Shown: positions 14,278 through 16,057 of the stretch, piece after piece
Layout of the letters: the number at the start of each line of letters is the position of its first letter
How positions within the stretch are numbered: position 1 is the stretch's first letter
Assembly (NCBI GenBank): GCA_947485035.1
Contig: CANKQN010000008.1
Coordinates: 1 to 16,057, forward strand
DNA: 16,057 bases
From: Rickettsiales bacterium
GTDB lineage: Bacteria > Pseudomonadota > Alphaproteobacteria > Rickettsiales > Deianiraeaceae
Direction of reading: 5' to 3'
Translations under genes and position numbers: made by a program
The notes under the pieces: generated by a model
What the model was told of the DNA's origin: nothing
What the model saw: only the letters and a program-made list of their open reading frames with translations
The model's database searches: none

Positions 14278-14835
14278 TTAAGAACGAGCTTCACGCATAA
14301 TTTTTTTCTGTAAAAGTAATAACCCATGTAAAAGAGCTTCCGCCGTTGGCGGACACCCCGGAACATATATATCGACAGGAATTATGCGATCGCAACCACG
14401 AACAACCGAATAGGAATAGTGATAATATCCTCCACCATTTGCACAAGAACCCATTGATATTACATACTTTGGGTTGGACATTTGGTCATAGACTTTTCTT
14501 AACGCCGGTGCCATTTTATTTGTTAAAGTTCCAGCCACAATCATAACATCAGACTGCCTTGGCGACGGACGAAAAACGGCGCCGTAGCGGTCGAAATCGT
14601 ATCTTGCAGAAGCTGTTTGCATCATTTCAACAGCACAGCAAGCAAGACCGAATGTCATTGGCCAAAGCGAACCGGAGCGTGCAATTGCAACGATTTCATC
14701 AAATTTAGCGATGAAATATCCCTTGTTTTGCATTTGCTCTTGTGCAGTTTTGAAGAAAATATCAAGGTTTTTATTGGAGGAGAGATCTAGAATTTTCCTG
14801 TTAGACATTTCGCAAAATATTGTTTTATCAATCAT
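14278..14835 (-). CDS. nuoB: NADH-quinone oxidoreductase subunit B
   Basis: NuoB is the peripheral-arm subunit of respiratory complex I that holds the terminal iron-sulfur cluster N2, next to the quinone site. The four N2 ligands are visible: Cys66 and Cys67 in ACCAVEMM, Cys131 in [10 protein letters not shown] and Cys161 in [35 protein letters not shown] and [22 protein letters not shown] are typical. At 185 residues it fits alphaproteobacterial and mitochondrial homologues. The start may be the ATG at 14835 or the one at 14808 (residue 10); neither has a clear ribosome binding site. Usually nuoB sits between nuoA and nuoC; here neither is next to it, so it has separated from the rest of the nuo operon. 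Upstream is a 16-bp palindrome. Confidence 0.96.
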   Translation of the reverse strand: MIDKTIFCEMSNRKILDLSSNKNLDIFFKTAQEQMQNKGYFIAKFDEIVAIARSGSLWPMTFGLACCAVEMMQTASARYDFDRYGAVFRPSPRQSDVMIVAGTLTNKMAPALRKVYDQMSNPKYVISMGSCANGGGYYHYSYSVVRGCDRIIPVDIYVPGCPPTAEALLHGLLLLQKKIMREARS

Positions 14836-15019
14836 TTTTGCAAGGAAAAATAAAAAATCAAGGAAAATAACAGTGTTTTTTACTTTGTGTATTAAAAACC
14901 AAACAGAGTTCCTTGTTGTGAAATGATATTTTATGTTTGTGAAGTTGGTTTTTGTTGTTTAATTTTTTATTTTTGTTATACTGTACTAGTACAGTGATAC
15001 ACCTGTGAGAGTGAAGGTT
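14836..15019. other. 184-bp intergenic region upstream of nuoB
   Basis: This is the longest gap in the window. It is very AT-rich and holds the palindrome at 14980-14995 and a small hairpin GTGAA/TTCAC (15011-15023) over the end of the neighbouring gene. No ORF, tRNA or other RNA gene is apparent. It should carry the nuoB promoter; the TATAAC read on the minus strand at 14980-14975, next to the palindrome, is a possible -10, with no good -35. Confidence 0.5.
14980..14995. promoter_or_regulatory. Perfect 16-bp palindrome upstream of nuoB
   Basis: ACTGTACTAGTACAGT is identical to its own reverse complement, and is markedly less AT-rich than the DNA around it. It lies about 145 bases before the nuoB start and about 25 bases after the end of the upstream gene. 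The U-free sequence following it on the minus strand argues against a rho-independent terminator, so a dimeric regulator site is the better guess. CTGT-N6-ACAG is two bases short of the enterobacterial LexA spacing. Confidence 0.5.
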
Positions 15020-16048
15020 TCACGAAATAACATCTTTCACACCATCAAGGAAGAGTTCGGTTAAGTGGAAAATTCGCCAAATTTTAATTTGATACGCAAG
15101 CCAAAAAACCAAAGCAAAAAGGGAAATGATTGCAATAAAAACCATTATTTTTGGAAGTGAACCGCCAATTTGGGGTTTAAGTTTCTTTTCAATTCCTGCA
15201 ATTTTTTTTATTCTTTTGTGAATATTTGTTGCCGTTGAGAAGAGCTTGTAATCTGCTTTTTCAGTGAAACTTAGTGCTTTTGCAACTATTTTTCCGCCAA
15301 CAATTTCTGAAGCCTTTTCATCGCAATATGAATCATCAATTCCAGCGGTAATGCTTGTGATTACTTTGTATATCACCACAAGGAAAATGTTGATGCATTC
15401 TAAAATAAATGAAATGCCTTTGTTTGCAAAATTGCAAATTTTCTGCAATGCAACGCCCACAACGGGGATTATGCTAAGCGCCTTGCCAAACAGCTTGAAG
15501 AATAGGGAGTTTGTCCATTTTGTAAGCTTTGTTACCGATGTATTTATTTCAAAAACGGCTTGAACCAAATGGTGACCTTCGGTTAAAATGATTGCTTGCC
15601 GTGCAATTAGCCCTTTGAAAACCTCTTGAAATTCTTCGTCAGTTTGGCATTTCATTCGCAGGGAATCAAGGGCTCCCGTTGTTACGCAAATGAAGCTTTT
15701 ACCAATAGATGCAACGGTGTAGGCTTTTTCTTGAATATCGGGCGATATTAACAAGTTTGTGGTTGGAATGCGAAATGTTGTTTTAATTTCCTCAAATGGT
15801 TTGTGGCAAATTTTACCATACCTCATACTAAATTTATAGCCCTTCAATTTACTTGTTTTGGAAAAAACTGTAAAGCCAAAAAGGATATCAAGAACAATGT
15901 ACAGGCACAAAATAAAGCTTATACAAAAAAGCACAACTTCAATTCCAAAAATGAATAAATTGAAGTGAGTAATCTGTATGCCGTCGTAAAGAAACAGCAG
16001 TATAAGCAACACTGCGGGTAAAATGCCTGCTACAACATTAATAATCAT
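15020..16048 (-). CDS. Membrane protein resembling an M48 metalloprotease with its active site lost
   Basis: The 342-residue product has two N-terminal membrane helices (about 3-21 and 30-56), a middle domain, hydrophobic helices near 184-232, and a C-terminal membrane segment (about 299-319). The middle resembles M48 (HtpX-type) proteases: IPTTNLLISPD (94-104), KAYTVASIGKSFICVTTGALDSL (108-130), then DEEFQEVFKGLIARQ (137-151) where M48 enzymes have DELEAVLAHELAH. The zinc motif HExxH is thus KGLIAR-like, without His or Glu, and the later E-A-D-x-x-A motif appears as Y-C-D-E-K-A-S-E (241-248). If the relationship is right, it is a non-catalytic membrane pseudoprotease. The link rests on pattern only. 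The ATG at 16048 is 9 bases from the window edge with the frame open upstream, so the true start may lie outside. Confidence 0.55.
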   Translation of the reverse strand: MIINVVAGILPAVLLILLFLYDGIQITHFNLFIFGIEVVLFCISFILCLYIVLDILFGFTVFSKTSKLKGYKFSMRYGKICHKPFEEIKTTFRIPTTNLLISPDIQEKAYTVASIGKSFICVTTGALDSLRMKCQTDEEFQEVFKGLIARQAIILTEGHHLVQAVFEINTSVTKLTKWTNSLFFKLFGKALSIIPVVGVALQKICNFANKGISFILECINIFLVVIYKVITSITAGIDDSYCDEKASEIVGGKIVAKALSFTEKADYKLFSTATNIHKRIKKIAGIEKKLKPQIGGSLPKIMVFIAIISLFALVFWLAYQIKIWRIFHLTELFLDGVKDVIS

Positions 16049-16057
16049 CAGCAGAAA

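Noticed and set aside
14980..14995. LexA (SOS) box or TrpR operator
   Set aside because: CTGT and ACAG are separated by 6, not 8, bases, and alphaproteobacterial LexA uses GTTC repeats. It contains ACTAGTAC as in trp operators, but not the paired spacing.
15011..15023. Small hairpin GTGAA/TTCAC as terminator of the M48-like gene
   Set aside because: The 5-bp stem has no U tract after it on the minus strand and overlaps the stop codon; too weak to call.
1..16057. tRNA, rRNA, CRISPR array or insertion sequence
   Set aside because: Intergenic gaps are short, and none contains a T-loop-like GGTTCGA block, spaced repeats, or terminal inverted repeats with a transposase.

Overview
This AT-rich window looks like chromosome from a reduced-genome alphaproteobacterium, most plausibly of the Rickettsiales or a close relative. 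The gene content supports this: a VirB4 paralogue with lost ATPase motifs (the Rickettsiales rvh/vir type IV secretion system is known for carrying a second, divergent VirB4), one lone gene-transfer-agent-like HK97 capsid gene, an MnhG antiporter subunit, and short intergenic gaps. A leuB gene means that leucine synthesis is at least partly present, which is unusual for obligate intracellular Rickettsiales and would fit a less dependent, host-associated or extracellular lineage. The placement is inference; no rRNA is present to test it.

Layout. 1-891 (+): 3' part of leuB, ending at a hairpin (907-946) shared with the convergent cluster. 951-4799 (-): a compact four-gene cluster, transcribed mnhG, unknown basic helical protein, VirB4-like pseudo-ATPase, mreC, with gaps of only 1 to a few bases. 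4800-4902: divergent promoter region. 4903-7714 (+): lipoprotein of the penicillin-binding-protein-activator/LpoA type, trpS, ruvX. 7724-9699 (+): promoter, pssA, hemW (overlapping by 11 bases). 9687-10775 (-): ten-TM-type heavy-metal (probably manganese) exporter behind a 28-bp palindromic operator. 10910-12025 (+): lone GTA-like major capsid protein. 12036-12069: bidirectional terminator. 12072-13271 (-): cysS lacking its usual C-terminal end. 13352-14835 (-): nuoB followed by a secreted cysteine-patterned protein. 14980-14995: perfect 16-bp palindrome upstream of nuoB. 15020-16048 (-): membrane protein resembling an M48 metalloprotease whose active site is lost.

Functionally the window mixes housekeeping (two aminoacyl-tRNA synthetases, phosphatidylserine synthase, HemW, RuvX, NuoB) with cell-envelope functions (MreC, LpoA-like lipoprotein, MnhG). 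MreC and the LpoA-like lipoprotein imply a peptidoglycan wall. The most unusual items are the two apparent pseudoenzymes (VirB4-like and M48-like), the placement of the VirB4-like protein in one transcription unit with MreC and MnhG, the solitary GTA-like capsid gene, and a secreted protein with four CX18C cysteine pairs next to nuoB. No tRNA, rRNA, CRISPR array, insertion sequence or integrase was found, and no gap between genes exceeds 300 bases.
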